This document shows, one piece after another, positions 45,043 through 56,742 of a stretch of DNA of 64,000 bases. A program made the position numbers and the translations under genes. The stretch comes from Telopea speciosissima (Eukaryota; Streptophyta; Magnoliopsida; Proteales; Proteaceae). Location of the stretch: NCBI RefSeq assembly GCF_018873765.1, contig NC_057919.1, forward strand, positions 64,536,984 to 64,600,983. The letters are read 5' to 3'. How positions within the stretch are numbered: the stretch's first letter is position 1; every line of letters begins with the position of its first letter. The notes beneath the pieces were generated by a model. The model was not told the DNA's origin. It ran no database searches and worked only from the letters and a program-made list of their open reading frames with translations.

Positions 45043-46387
45043 AAACACTTTGAACAAAGAGGGGGGGGGGGGGGGTGTACGTTTGCTGCACGGAGCATAA
45101 TGGAGGCAGCCTTTTGAACACAAAGAAGTGGACTTAGATCTTGTGCAGCTCCGGCGGGAGTTGCACTGTGCAGCATCTAAACCCACCCTGAATACAGGGG
45201 GGGAGGTGATCATTTCACATGTGGGGCCCAGGTGGGACCCACCTGTGAAATGACTACCTTACCCCTATTTTTCTTGTTGTTTAGTGGTGCTGCACAGATG
45301 CAGCTCCCGCCAAGGCAGGATAAGATCCTTTTCCCAAAGAAGTGGATGGGTTGATAAGAAGAAGAAAGCTGGGCATAATATGACACAAAGTCACAAACAA
45401 AAACCCTTTTCTTTCATTTCTTCCTTTTCTCTTTTGTTTCTTTCTTTCTACTTTCTAGAAGAGTAGATGAGATGACTTGCTTTTCTCTTTGAGGGAAGTG
45501 GGAAGGAAAGGAAGGTATTGTAGAGAGAGACCAGTGATGCATTGAATGGGTGCATCCCTTTACTGTCCTTGTACAGTTGTACCTTGCTATTTTTAATCGT
45601 GCAATTGTTGTCGGAGCAATATATGTGTCTTCCCTATGTGCATTTCAAGTACAATTGTTGTATTCTTTCGGAGGTACTGCACTTATGGCATAAAGAGCTA
45701 ATCCTAAACCCTACTTGTTTTCGTTCGTTTGAATACCTTAACACTACGATGAATGGTTCATGATTGAAATTTTTTTTATTTGGTATCACTGCCTCCAACA
45801 GAAATTCCAAGATTTGCGCATGGTTTAGGTCCCCTTCCCCTCCATGCCTCAGGTTGAAATGTTTATGTTTATGCTGGTCCAAATGATCAGCAAGCCTTCT
45901 TCAAAAACTCTCTGTGGCTTTAAGCAACTTCCATTAACACCTGGGCCTGCTTGAATTTAGAAAAATAGAAGCGACATACCCAAAATGGCTTCAAGGCCGC
46001 CATTTCTGCAACATTGGATCATATATTAGATTAAGGAGCAGGATGGGTATGTTAGCGGTATACTGTATGCTAGCACCCTGTGTCTATATCTCTCTTCCCC
46101 CCCCCTCCTTTGAAATGACTCCCTTACCTGTCAGAGCAGTGAAGAGAGAACCTTTTAAACCATGACATCATTGGATTGGATTGAGATAGAGTATTTTCAA
46201 TCACGTATGATAGGAGTTGGGAGTTTAACGATGAAAGTGACTGTACAGAAATCCAATCATAGGGTCAAATCATGTAATCCTTGGTGCCGATAAACTCTCT
46301 CTTTCCCCTCCCAGCCGTTTGTGAATACAGTAGTCTTCCCGGTAATAATTCTTCTCTAGGAATAAGAAAATAAGATGGGCCAACCTT
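45043..46387. repeat. Duplicated segment, copy 2 (with insertions)
   Basis: Same orientation as copy 1 (18491-19396). Relative to copy 1 it carries the palindromic element at 45132-45334, an extra stretch at about 45855-46130, and lacks about 50 bp (TGGTGTGGTGTTCTTCAATG and following). Similarity stops at 46387 (CCAACCTTG), where an LTR-like sequence starting TGTTGGATTTG begins. A G homopolymer lies at 45061-45075. Confidence 0.85.
45132..45334. mobile_element. Palindromic mini-element 7, with empty site known from copy 1
   Basis: Arms TGCAGCTCCGGCGGGAGTTG and GATGCAGCTCCCGCCAAGGC pair imperfectly, as do GTGATCATTTCACATGTGGG and CCCACCTGTGAAATGACTAC near the centre. An 11-bp target duplication CAAAGAAGTGG is present at 45121-45131 and 45335-45345. 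In the paralogous copy at 18.58 kb the same place reads CACAAAGAAGTGGCTGAG with a single copy and no insert, which fixes the element boundaries. Confidence 0.92.
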
Positions 46388-47146
46388 GTTGGATTTGTGT
46401 GTCCATCAAACCTGGTTCGGTCCGGTTCAATCCAATTTTACTTTGTATTGAACTTTTATATATTTTGGTTTAATATTATCACATGCGATATAAACTTTTT
46501 GAGCAGTATGTGTCCGTAAGTTTTACTTAAAATGGTAGTCATGACTAGGGTTTGGGCTGGACACCCTTATCATATGGTCGTCGCATTGGGTATATCTAGA
46601 CATGTGATGTCAGAGTACAAATGCGAGTACTCACATGATTGATGTGTGTATTGACGAAGAATCTACTTTGTCGATTCCCTCATGTATTACTGCCAGATAT
46701 AGGAAGGGATAGACATGTGTCACCGACACCTTTTACCTGAGGGAACCCGCTGCAAAGTGTGATCGCATTCTTTGGTTCATCTATGATTGAGACTCAAGTG
46801 AGTTAAAGCCGGTGTTCTGGGAGTGCGTGAACACTTTGTGAGTGAAGGAGTTACTCAACATGGTCACCACTGCTCAATTGAAGAACACCAAGATTGAGAT
46901 TGTCTGTGTATGATCGGATCGGAATCTGGATCCAGTGCCGTTTTGGAAATGGTTTTTGCAAAATCTATTTTACATAAAATAATATATTATATATGATTAT
47001 TTGAACAAAGTGTTTTATCGAGTTTTGCGGGACTTGATCAGATGCATAGACACTCTTATATGGACATGTACTATGGAATAGGGTTTGGCAGTACAAGTGT
47101 ACATGCCCTTGATTCCATAATGATGGTGTTGATTAATGGGGGGGAT
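46388..47146. other. LTR-retrotransposon-like sequence, unassigned
   Basis: Starts TGTTGGATTTGTGTGTCC directly at the end of the duplicated segment and ends with a purine tract (AATGGGGGGGAT, 47135-47146). No ORF is recognised. It may be internal or LTR sequence of a non-autonomous element. Confidence 0.3.
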
Positions 47147-48103
47147 TGTATATGATAATTTATTATCATGTAGGGAGTTATTTAGAATTTGCTAAAGTAA
47201 TTGGTTCTTTATTTAATTAATGGATATGATGCTAATTGTAATTATCCATAAATTTAAATAAAGTAACTAATTAAATCATTCCCTATTAGATCTGCTTCTT
47301 CACCAATTAGAAGCACTTTGAGTTTAAACAGAACTGTCAAACAAAGAGAGAGAGAGAGAGTCAGACTCTCACAGGGTTTTATCTAAATCCATCTAGGATT
47401 TTAATTAAACCCTAGTATCATAAAAGGGGACCAAAACGCAGAGGGGGCATACAGTCTCCACGTTTTCTAGCTGCCTCTCTTGGATGTGTTTTGGTCTCTC
47501 TCTCTCCCTCTTGTGATCTCTTATTCTTCTTCTTGTTTCTCTTTACTGTGATTGAGAGTTAGGGTTTTAGAAACCCAGATTTGTGCTTGAAGAACTGAAG
47601 AGCATCTGGGATATGTTTGAAGAACCTTGGCTGCACCATTGGAGGTTCAGATCTGTTTATTTGGAGTGCTCATTGGACGAAGAACCTATCCATTTGGAGG
47701 AGCAACACTTGAGGCTCACCAGGTTAGCAATTTTTTATTGATTCCTCTTGTTTTTAATTATTGATTATTCATGGGATGCGAAAGAAACCCGAATCGATTT
47801 GTTTTCGCTGTGCATTCGGATATGGGATGGATCCCTCTTTCCATGTGATGGATTAGAGCCGATTGTATTGGGCATTGGTTTATCATACCAAACCCTATTA
47901 GGGTTCCTGTGGGGACACCATGGGCGACCATTTTTAACCCTAAAATTGTAAACGGGGTGCCCATGCCACATAAGGGTGCCCTAGGGCAACCCTAGCCCTA
48001 GGGACAACCCTGGAGTTCCCTAAATTAGGGATCTCAAAACATTTTTTTTATTGATTTACCAAGGTGAACCGCCCTGATCCCATGGACCGTAGTTTGACCT
48101 ACA
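47147..48103 (+). mobile_element. Candidate LTR with adjacent polypurine tract and primer site
   Basis: Preceded by the purine run ending at 47146, the segment starts TGTATATGATAATTTATT and ends GTTTGACCTACA. TGGTATCATAGTC follows at 48107, close to the plant copia primer-binding consensus TGGTATCAGAGC. It carries CT-rich leader-like sequence and a splice-like CACCAGGTTAGC near 47716-47727. No second copy exists in the window. Confidence 0.4.
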
Positions 48104-48399
48104 GTGTGGTATCATAGTCACCTTCTCACTCATGCATAAATGAGGGTGAACATCCAAGTTTGTGAGTTATTGGAAAATGATCAATCGAAATCCGGGGCCT
48201 CGGTAATATTAGATATTATTATTTGAAATAAGTTTTAAATAATTTTGGTTGATCATTGGTCCTAATAGTCACGGTTAATTATGCAGTGTACTTGCAATTT
48301 TGGCGAAACGTTTTGTTTCCGTACTTGTGAGGGTGCATTGTGGATGTTGGTAGTGTGGGGAGAAAGTGTATTGAAAGTTTCTATCATAGGGGGTTTTCA

Positions 48400-48868
48400 T
48401 GTTACTCCTTTTGTGCAATTAAGGAAAACTTTAACGTGTAGAGATTTTCTTTTGTGTAATTATGATAACTTAATTAAAGGGCTATCCTTTAGGATCACAC
48501 CACTTGATATGATCTTGACCATTGATTTGTAATCTCCTAATTAAGGTTTTTCTATTTAAAGAGAGGGCTTGGTTCAAACCAAAGCGTGACAACGTAATTA
48601 TTCTCTACAGTTGAGAGACAGAGAGTTCTTGAAAGAGAAAAGAAAGTATTCTTCTTCTTCATGCTAGGGTTTCTGCCATTGGAGTTGGAGCAAAGCTTAG
48701 GTGATCCATACTCTTGTGCGCATTCTTTTGGAGGAACATGCCATTAGTGCGTTTTAGGTAACCTACTCATCCCAGTGATTAATTCCTTATCTCATGTGTT
48801 CATTGAGATCATATCTCTATAATTTTTATTATATATCCGGTACAGTACCGCTTCCGCTGCTGGCTACA
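48400..48868 (+). mobile_element. Second candidate LTR with primer site
   Basis: Begins TGTTACTCC after a purine tract (ATAGGGGG, 48387-48394) and ends GCTGGCTACA; TGGCATCAGAGC at 48871-48882 is one base from the copia-type primer site. A TATA-like TATTTAAAGAG occurs near 48552. No partner LTR is seen. Confidence 0.42.
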
Positions 48869-49080
48869 ATTGGCATCAGAGCAAGCGTTCGTCAATGAAC
48901 ACATGAATCTTATCATTTACATGCCATTAAAATTTTGATTTTATTAGGATTTCTTAATCTTTGGATCATATTTCCTTTTTCCCTTCTTCCTTTTTCCTAT
49001 TTTTCTTTCTTTTCTTCTTTTCAAATTCTGGTTTTTGGAAAACAAAAATGCAACCCCAATAGGGTTTGCCGAATTTAAAA

Positions 49081-49114
<34 letters not shown>

Positions 49115-49179
49115 TTGAAAGAAGCGATTGGGGTGGTCTCGGCTTTGAGCTGGGGCTGTTTCTTGGGCTACAATGGCAG

Positions 49180-49456
49180 CTAGCCAATAGAGATTTAAGG
49201 GTTGTTGCTGAGGGGAATTGTTCTCAGCATTCTGAACTGGGTAGGAATGTTTTCCTTGACCCTTGTTTTCCACCCTTTGAATTCTTATTCCTCGCCCTTC
49301 ATATTCTAGGGCTCGCCTCACCACTGATGCATAAGTGGTGAGCTCTAAAGCTATCACGAATCTCTGAATCTCGGGAGCAAGTCCACTCTCAAACTATCGA
49401 GCCTTGGCCTCATCCGTGGCCACAACGTGAGGAGCATATCGAGACAGCTTCTTGAA
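49180..49456 (-). pseudogene. Ty3/gypsy gag fragment
   Basis: The minus-strand translation is FKKLSRYAPHVVATDEAKAR, stop (TAG), FESGLAPEIQRFVIALELT, TYASVVRRALEYE, the end of a gypsy gag capsid domain of the Tekay/Del type. A (GA)n microsatellite lies at 49083-49111, just beyond it. No pol is found nearby on this strand. Confidence 0.72.
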
Positions 49457-49616
49457 TGTGAGACCCAAGGTCTCAATCCCCGGTAAATTTTTGAGTTTTA
49501 ATATTTTATTATGAAGTCCAAGAGATTTTAATATTAAAGTTTAGTACATTATAATTTATCATTGATGAATTGTATACTATAGTATTCTATGGCTTGAGTG
49601 AATTCTTATGGTAGAC

Positions 49617-50210
49617 TAAGGGTGTCAATTGGGTACCGAACCGGGTATTCAGTTCAGATCCGGTTTGGTTCCAAGTAGTGGCAGTGGGATCCAGATCCGG
49701 ACCAAGTCCCGGATCGGTTCTAGAATTGAATACTCTAACCGATCTTGGTCGATTCGGTTCTTATCTGGTTATTACATCCGATTACTATATCCAGTTTAAA
49801 TATGGTTATGCCATTCAGTTATCATTTGGTTCTGATATTCAAAAGACAAGGCAAATCAAAAGTTTGAGATCAAAATATATGACTTGTTTACGTAAAAGAA
49901 ATATTGATATAATATTTTAATTAAAAGAGAATATTAATCTAATTGGAACAGATTGACTCAAAAGTGAGACAATTTTCAAGTTCTATTACAACTATCAATT
50001 CATGAAGAAACCTTCATTTTTTTTTTATTAAATCCTCAATCAAGCAACTATTTTTTTTTTCTTTTTCTTTTTCCGGTCAAAATCAAGCAACTATTTCAAA
50101 TGAGTAGAAGAATAAACACTAAATGAAGTGAAATAAAGTGAAAGACAATGCACTTCCACATCACTATTTGCTTTTCCATACAGAACCGGGTATTCGATTC
50201 GGATTCGGTT
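49617..50210. mobile_element. hAT-like element, left end only
   Basis: Starts TAAGGGTGTCAATTGGGTAC, very similar to the left end of the hAT MITE at 58343, with ACCGGGTATTCAGTTC words that recur near 50185 (ACCGGGTATTCGATTC). No matching right end (AATTGACACCCTTA) was found. Confidence 0.45.
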
Positions 50211-50258
50211 AGAGTCATTTTTGGTCAGGGAGTACCTAGTCAGTAAGGTCGGGAATTA

Positions 50259-50354
50259 TGTCCCAAATGTGGGAAGATGCATAGTGGCCAATGTAGATTT
50301 GGTACTGGGGTCCGCTATAGGTGTGGGAAGGAGGGGCATATATTGAGACAATGC
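50259..50354 (+). pseudogene. Gypsy gag zinc-knuckle fragment
   Basis: The plus strand reads CPKCGKMHSGQC then YRCGKEGHILRQC, two CCHC-type zinc knuckles typical of Tekay/Del gypsy gag. It is in the opposite orientation to the gag fragment at 49180-49456. Flanking sequence adds no further domain. Confidence 0.7.
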
Positions 50355-51036
50355 ACTATGACTAAAGCCCAAGGGCAGCTGAAATAGCTACAATAGGGAC
50401 AAGGTAGCCAAGGGGGTCAGAAGCCCCAGGGGCAAGGGAAGGTCTTTGCTCTTACCCAACTGAATGCGGAGACATCTCCAGTTGTGGCTCCAGGTGTGTT
50501 AATGATTTAGAAAGTTTTGTTTTTGTTTTTATAAGTTCTTTGAATTGAATGGTATGAGACTATTCAATTCATGGAAATGTCCTTTTTGTCCTTTGAGTCA
50601 CATATTCCTTAGATAGGCGGGAGATCAGAGCAAGAACCGTTAACCGAATTTGTCAGTAGCTGAGCTGGTGTTAGTGATCGTGCTCTTTGTAGGCCACATG
50701 TAAAATTTCTTGCGCATGATTCCGGCGTGAGACAAAGGTTGGAGGTTCAACTGGGTCATGCACCAGTTTGTACTTCATGAGTTGTGTTCTGACTTGGTTC
50801 ATTATACGTGTCGTTGTGTTGTTGGAGGTCAAATTCCATGTATATCAATTTCCATTAGAAACTGTTAGATGAGAATTTGAATTTTCGAGGTGTACTTGTG
50901 GAAAAGCCCGAGATGAGGCCATCAATTGAATTCCAATCCGAGAGTCGGGAACCTTGATTACCTTACAGTGCCGTCCATTTAGATCTGGACCCTTCCACCA
51001 AAGGCGCAACGCTACAACGGAGTAGCTGGTAAGGAC
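50355..51036. other. Intergenic sequence
   Basis: The first part (to about 50500) continues an open Gln-rich gag-like linker; beyond that nothing is recognised. Confidence 0.35.
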
Positions 51037-51532
51037 TATATGTGTGTGTGGCACACTCCGTCTAGATCAACAATATTAAATGGAAATAACTCGGGTCCAG
51101 AATTACCTCGATGTCGATTTTCACGCAACGAAAGAATCCGGTTATTCTACGCATCAATTTGCACGAACTTTGATGACACATGTTTCACGGCGATCTCGTT
51201 AGGTTGTGTGAGGACGATCCCTCATAGCAGTCCACCCTCCAAGTCCAAGAGATTTGATGGATACTCTTGGAAATGCACACACGAACACAGGGAGATAGAG
51301 AGAAACGAGAGAGTTTGGAAGAAGCCAAGAGAGAGCTAGAGAGCCTGCTGCTTCTTCTATATCTGCCTCTCTTTCTCCATCTTTATATAGAGAGGGAGGG
51401 ACCAAAGTCTAATGGTCCATGGGCCCACGTCAGCCCCAAGTGGGCGCACATGTAGCCTAGGTCCACGAATTTCTAACAAATAATATCAAAGGACGTGTGT
51501 GGCACACTTCGTCTGGATCAACAATATCAAAG
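51037..51532. repeat. Segment bounded by about 40-bp direct repeats
   Basis: GTGTGTGGCACACTCCGTCT plus AGATCAACAATATTAAA (51041-51078) recurs as GTGTGTGGCACACTTCGTCT plus GGATCAACAATATCAAA (51494-51531). The 450 bp between carry a GA-rich tract (51290-51345) but no recognised gene. It may be a fragment of an LTR element or a local duplication. Confidence 0.5.
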
Positions 51533-51942
51533 GACCCAGGTGATCAGGATCATGAGCTACTAGGAATGAAGACTCGTCTGATCAGTCATGTGCAGATCTT
51601 CGGAAGTAATTCATCAGGTGTGAGTCAAGTGTTTTGGTTGAACCACGGCGATTAATGGGGCAAGAGATATGGGGATGGACGGGTGTGTGATAAAGAGAAA
51701 TTTGTAATGGAAGAGAACTGATGACAGTGCCATAACCAGAAAATTGGACATCCTTTTATTAGATTAGTCCCTTGAGCTGCTGCTTTTACAGAAGATTTTT
51801 CAATCTCTTAGACAAAATCAAACAGGTTGACAACAGTCCATTTTCATGGAACTTTTCTGAATATGAAGTTGATCACTATAACACAATAAACAATCATAGA
51901 CAAAGGGTAAAAATTAGTAATTCAAAATTTTCATGTACTCAT

Positions 51943-52217
51943 ATTTTTTTTATTTTTTTTGATGAGAAAGAGGAAAATATTCTATTAAAAAGTCAGAAAA
52001 GTATGTACATCGATCGTACAAGAAACACCTTAAAGGGGAATTAGTTCTGCAGGTAGCCAAAATATGGGAACGTAAAGCAGCAGTCCATTGATTGTGTTGG
52101 AGGGAGATTGGGGTAATAGTAAAATTAGCGGTAAGTTCTACTAATTCTAGAAAAAGAGAGAGCATTGTCCAAGGTACAAGTAGTTGAGAATCAGGGTGCA
52201 AAAAGTCAGTAAGGGTA
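51943..52217 (-). other. Retroposon-like remnant with poly-T head
   Basis: A T-rich tract at 51943-51960 followed by TTGATGAGAAAGAGGAAAA resembles the 3' end of LINE A (TTTGGTGAGAAAGAGGAAAA at 31189), suggesting another minus-strand LINE 3' end. The open frame (51950-52201) shows no recognised domain. Confidence 0.35.
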
Positions 52218-55200
52218 GAGTTTTTTTTTTTTTTTGGGTAGAAAGATACTTTATTGAAGGTGACGGATACAACTCCTGCTGTCTACTACAAAGGGAGTAG
52301 CTAAGCAGGGATCGGAATTTGACCAAACAATCCGCTCCGTAACAGACTGGGCCCTCCTGACTAGGAAATCAGCAACAACGCTTGCATTCCTAGAAATGTG
52401 GTGGAAAGTGCACTCATCAAAATAGGTAGCAAGGTGAAGAATATCTTAAACAATGGGTCTAATGGACAAAGCCGAGCTATTACTTTTGTCTAAAGGGCAG
52501 TAATGACTTCAAGATTATCTCCCTCCACGATAACCGAGAGGGTTCCTTCAGAAATGGCTTCAAGAAGACCTTGGCGAATGGCAATCGCTTCCCCCACTGC
52601 TACCTCAGAAAAGGGATAAGGGTCTGAGACTGCCACAATACAGCACCCAAGATGGTCTCGAATAAGGAAACCGATGCCACATTTGCCACTCTCTTTACAC
52701 AGCGACGCATCCCCATTGATCTTAACTTTCCCTGGAGAAGGGAAAGTCCAAACCTGATTAAGGGGGGACCTCGCAGAAGGAATAGAGGCACGGGGGGGGG
52801 GGGGGGGGCGCATCGAGGTACTCCTTACAAGCCTTGTAAGAAGCAGAGATGACTTCAGAAGGGGACCAAGCTTTCCTATTGAAAAGGAGGTCATTGCGGG
52901 CTGACCACAGAAACCACAGGATAAAAGAACACAGAAACTGATTCGCCTTCACTTGGTCCTCAGCAGCATTATCGAAGAACGACCAAGACCTTAACCATTC
53001 ATGAATCATAATGTCCTCTTGGGCAGGAACTCTATGAGAGAGAGTGCAACCAAACCAAACACTCCTCGCAAAATTGCAGGTCAACAAAATGTGGGAACTC
53101 GTCTCCTCCTAGACGCCACACCACTGGCAGGCATTCTCAATAGGAACCTGCCTTTTATTAAGGGCTGACGCCGTAGCAACACCATCCGCGCACACTCTCC
53201 AGAGAAAATTTCGGATCTTAGGCAGAGTATTGATTTTCCAAATCAATTTCCATATTTCTTTAGGTACTACTTGCCACAAGCGATGAGAAGAAGAGGACGC
53301 TCTTTGGGCTGCGGATTCCTGGTCTTGGTTACAAAGAACATGGTATGCACTCTTAACTGATAAGGAACCGTTTCTCGAATCACCCCAAATTTGCTGATCT
53401 TTGAAATTGAAAAGACGAAGTTGGATTTGGAGAATAGCTGCCTGATCAACCGGATGAAAATATTGCTCCAATAAGGGGCGTTTTCAGCATCTATTATCTT
53501 GATCAATAAGCTCAGCCACCAATATGGGAGGGTACTTCTCACGGGGGTAGTTGGGCTTAAAGCCTCTAACCCAAGGGATCCACGAATCATTCCAAATATT
53601 AATGTGCTACCCAGTTCCTACCTGCCAAAGAAGGCCAGCCTTAAGAACTTGCCGTCCAACCAAGATGCTCCTCCAAGCCCAAGAGGGGGACGAACCCAGA
53701 GAGGCTTCCATAAAATCACACTTGCGAAAATAGATACTCTTCATGAATCTAGCCCAAGGCGTAGTCGAATCACTCCACAATCTCCAAGCCACCTTAGAAA
53801 GCAAAGCCTTATTATGGAGGGTTGGATCCCTGAAACCTAAACCCCCTTTCTCCTTAGATTGACATAAACGCGACCAAGCAACCTAGTGGAGTTTCTTCTC
53901 ATTGGAACCATCCCCCCAGTAGAAATTGGCAGCTGCCTTGCATAGAAGAGCATGATGGGAAGCGGGGAGCTTAAAGTGAGAAGAAGCATAGTTAGCAAGA
54001 GAGAAGGCCACTGACTTCAACATAATCTCCTTCCCTGCATAAGAAAGTAACTGCTGTTTCCACCCATCAAACCTTTTGCTTGCCTTGTCGGAGATCTATT
54101 TGAAAAAGAACTCTTTGAGGACCCAAAATGGGTAGGTAAGCCCAAATATTTATTGAAACCTTTACTATAGCTCACTTTCAAGATACGAGAAAACCACCGC
54201 TTGAACTTCATTGGGACATTAGGACTAAAAGAAAGAGAGGATTTCTACAAATTCACTGCTTGGCCACCTGCCTTACAGTAAATTTCAAGGCAGTCTCGAA
54301 GATGGCACACCTTTGCAAGTTTCATCTCTGAGAAAAGAAGGCAGTCGCCCGCAAAGAGCAAATGAGTAATAGGGTCTGCTCTATTCCGGACTCTAATGCC
54401 TTTTAAAAGGCCTGAGCTTTTTGCTATACTAATCACCCCACTTAAAGCTTGCGAACACACAATGAAGAGAGCAGGAGACAAAGGGCCCCCTTGTTGAATG
54501 CCACGGGTGGGGGTCACTGTACCATGCACCGCTCCATTAATGAGAATTTTTTAAGACACTGACCGCAAGCAAGCTAAAACCATGTCAACCCAATGGGGAG
54601 CAAAACCAAATTGGTGCAAAAGCTTGTCCACAAACTCCCACTCCACTCTGTCATAGGCCTTCCTCATGTCCAACTTGAGAGTGAGAAACCTCTACTTGCC
54701 TTTCTTTTTGTGGTTGATGTAGTGGAAGAGCTCATGGGCTGTGTAGACATTATCTGAGATCGATCTCCCAGGAATAAAGGCCGACTGGGCAGGAGAAATC
54801 AGTAAATCCAGCACTTCTTTGAGCCTGTTAGCCCTGATCTTAGTAATGACTTTAACCGCCACAGAGCAAAGACTTATAGGGCAATATTGACCTGCACTCT
54901 CAGGGTTAGGACATTTTGGAATTAAGCAAAGAAGGGTTACATTACAGTGAGGGGGTAAGAAACCATTAATGAAAAAGCCCTTTACAAAGGAAAAGAGATC
55001 ATCATATGTAAAATTCCAAAATCTTTGGAAAAACGCTGGAGGCATACCGTCCGGGCCCGAGGCCTTAACGGGAGCATGGAAAACAGGGCTGATCTCACCT
55101 CATCAGCAGTAGGAATGCCGTAGAGCCTACCATTAATCTCCTCATTGATAACAAGCCGTACAGACTTGAGCACCAAATGAAGAGAGCCGACATCCACACC

Positions 55201-55683
55201 CTCCGAAGTGAAAATAGTGGAGTAATGGTTCACCATCTCGCTATACACCTGCTCTTGAGATGTCGTCCAAGAGCCATCCGCTACTTTAAGCCGGAGAATT
55301 CTATTATGATTTTGCCTTTGAATAGTAGACAAATGGAAGAATCTGGTATTCCGGTCACCCTCATTCAGCCACATGATCCTACTTTTTTGTTTCCACATAT
55401 CCTCTTCCATCTCAAGAGCCCAATTTATACGTGTAACAAGGTCATGCTCCCTTTCCTAGTTATCCACTGAGCTTAAATCACCTTGAACTTGTTCCAACTC
55501 GTGCTGAAGGTTACTAATCTTGGTTTGCAGATGCCCAAAGACATTTTTATTCCACTTCCTAAAGATCTTCTGACAATTTTGAACCTTTTGGGAAAGAGTA
55601 GGAATAGTGCCATTAACATGAGGAAGATTCCAGGCTGCCTTCGTTGTGGGCTCCCAGTCTGGATGGCGTAACCACATGGATTC
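52218..55683 (-). pseudogene. L1-type LINE C (EN end, RT, zf-RVT, RNase H), interrupted at its 5' side by a gypsy element
   Basis: The poly-T at 52219-52236 is the poly-A tail. Upstream on the minus strand come RNase H (52894-52490: VKINGDASLCKESGKCGIG, AVGEAIAIRQGLLEA), zf-RVT (53471-53109: IWKLIWKINTLPKIRNFLWR, CQWCGV), and RT. The RT pieces are at 54529-54245, with RGIQQGGPLSPALFIVCSQ and a mutated FAGD where FADD is expected, and at 55045-54692, with NVTLLCLIPKCPNPE and SAFIPGRSISDN. A linker (55410-54982) and the endonuclease end (55677-55456, MWLRHPDWEP) follow. Several frameshifts and stops separate them. The coding sequence is cut at about 55683, where the Tat gypsy LTR begins. Confidence 0.9.
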
Positions 55684-56456
55684 TGATACAGCATAAAATT
55701 ACCTCACCAATCAGAAGCCACCACGTGGCCGAGTTGGGTCACCCCAAGAACCGAACCGAGCTGAATCAAAAACTGGGCCAACCTGGTCTCCGTCAGGTCG
55801 CATGGCTGGGCCGAGCACTCTGCTGAGCCCACGACACATCACCCATGCCGACCTCCTTGGCCGAGCATACACAGGACGGCCTAGGCAGAGGTGACTAACG
55901 AGCTTGACCTCCTTGGCCGAGCATACACAGGATGGCCTAGGCCGAGGTGACTGACGAGCTCGACCTCCCTGACCGAGCATACATAGGACGCTCAAGGCCG
56001 AGGTGACTGCGAGAGATCGACCTCCCATGGCCGACCTCCAGGGCCGAGCTCCTAAGCCGAGCCCTCCACCAAGGTCATCACAACAGCCTGCCAGGAATCA
56101 CGGAGCCAAGTCAGCACCGCCCGAATATCCCGGGATAAGGATCGAGCCACGATCCCTACATGATATTGAATCACTCTCCCATTAGGACTCTTACCTTAAC
56201 AGGAGTCCGACCCTGAAAATGTCTCTCCACTCCGCTCTACGTGAGAGAGCCTTCCAAAAGAAGAACTCCTACCATACTAGGACTCTCCCAACTGCCTCAC
56301 CTCATCCACACTCTATAAATACCCAGGTATGGAGCATAATTCCACATCTCACTTTTACTAAGCTATTACGCTGTTGCACTGGAGACCTGACTTGAGCATC
56401 GGAGATTCCTAGGCCGGAGCCACATCGGCTCTCTTGCGCTCACTCAGTTTTTTGCA
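55684..56456 (+). repeat. 5' LTR of the Tat element, with internal 57-bp repeats
   Basis: Begins TGATACAGCATAAAATT at the break in LINE C and ends TCAGTTTTTTGCA, so TG...CA. A TATA-like TATAAATA lies at 56314-56321. About three tandem copies of a 57-bp unit (GACCTCCTTGGCCGAGCATA plus CACAGGACGGCCTAGG) occupy about 55848-56030. The exact 3' border is approximate because no typical primer site is readable after it. Confidence 0.6.
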
Positions 56457-56742
56457 GGCTCATCCATGGGCGAACCGGGAAACTTGAAGAGGACGGAAAG
56501 CCTAGGGCACATCGAGAATAGCAAGAGGTAGCCCCCCGGCACCGAAGTCGACCGCCTCTCCGAGAAGAACAACCAAGAAGCCCCCGTGGGTCCAATTTCC
56601 AGATGGAAAGAAGAATAAGGAGGGGCGACGCTGACCGAGCTGACCAGAATGGTCGACCTCAACAGGACGACCGAGCAAACTGAGCCCGAGCTGAAGGACA
56701 AATGGCAGACCTCGGTCGGATGAACGAGATAATTTACATCAG

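Noticed and set aside
47758-47971. Overlapping minus-strand frames of about 68 codons
   Set aside because: They lie inside an LTR-like segment and show no domain; both frames are equally open, as expected by chance.
55849-56185. Open frames in the GC-rich region left of gag
   Set aside because: They coincide with the 57-bp LTR repeats and have no domain similarity.
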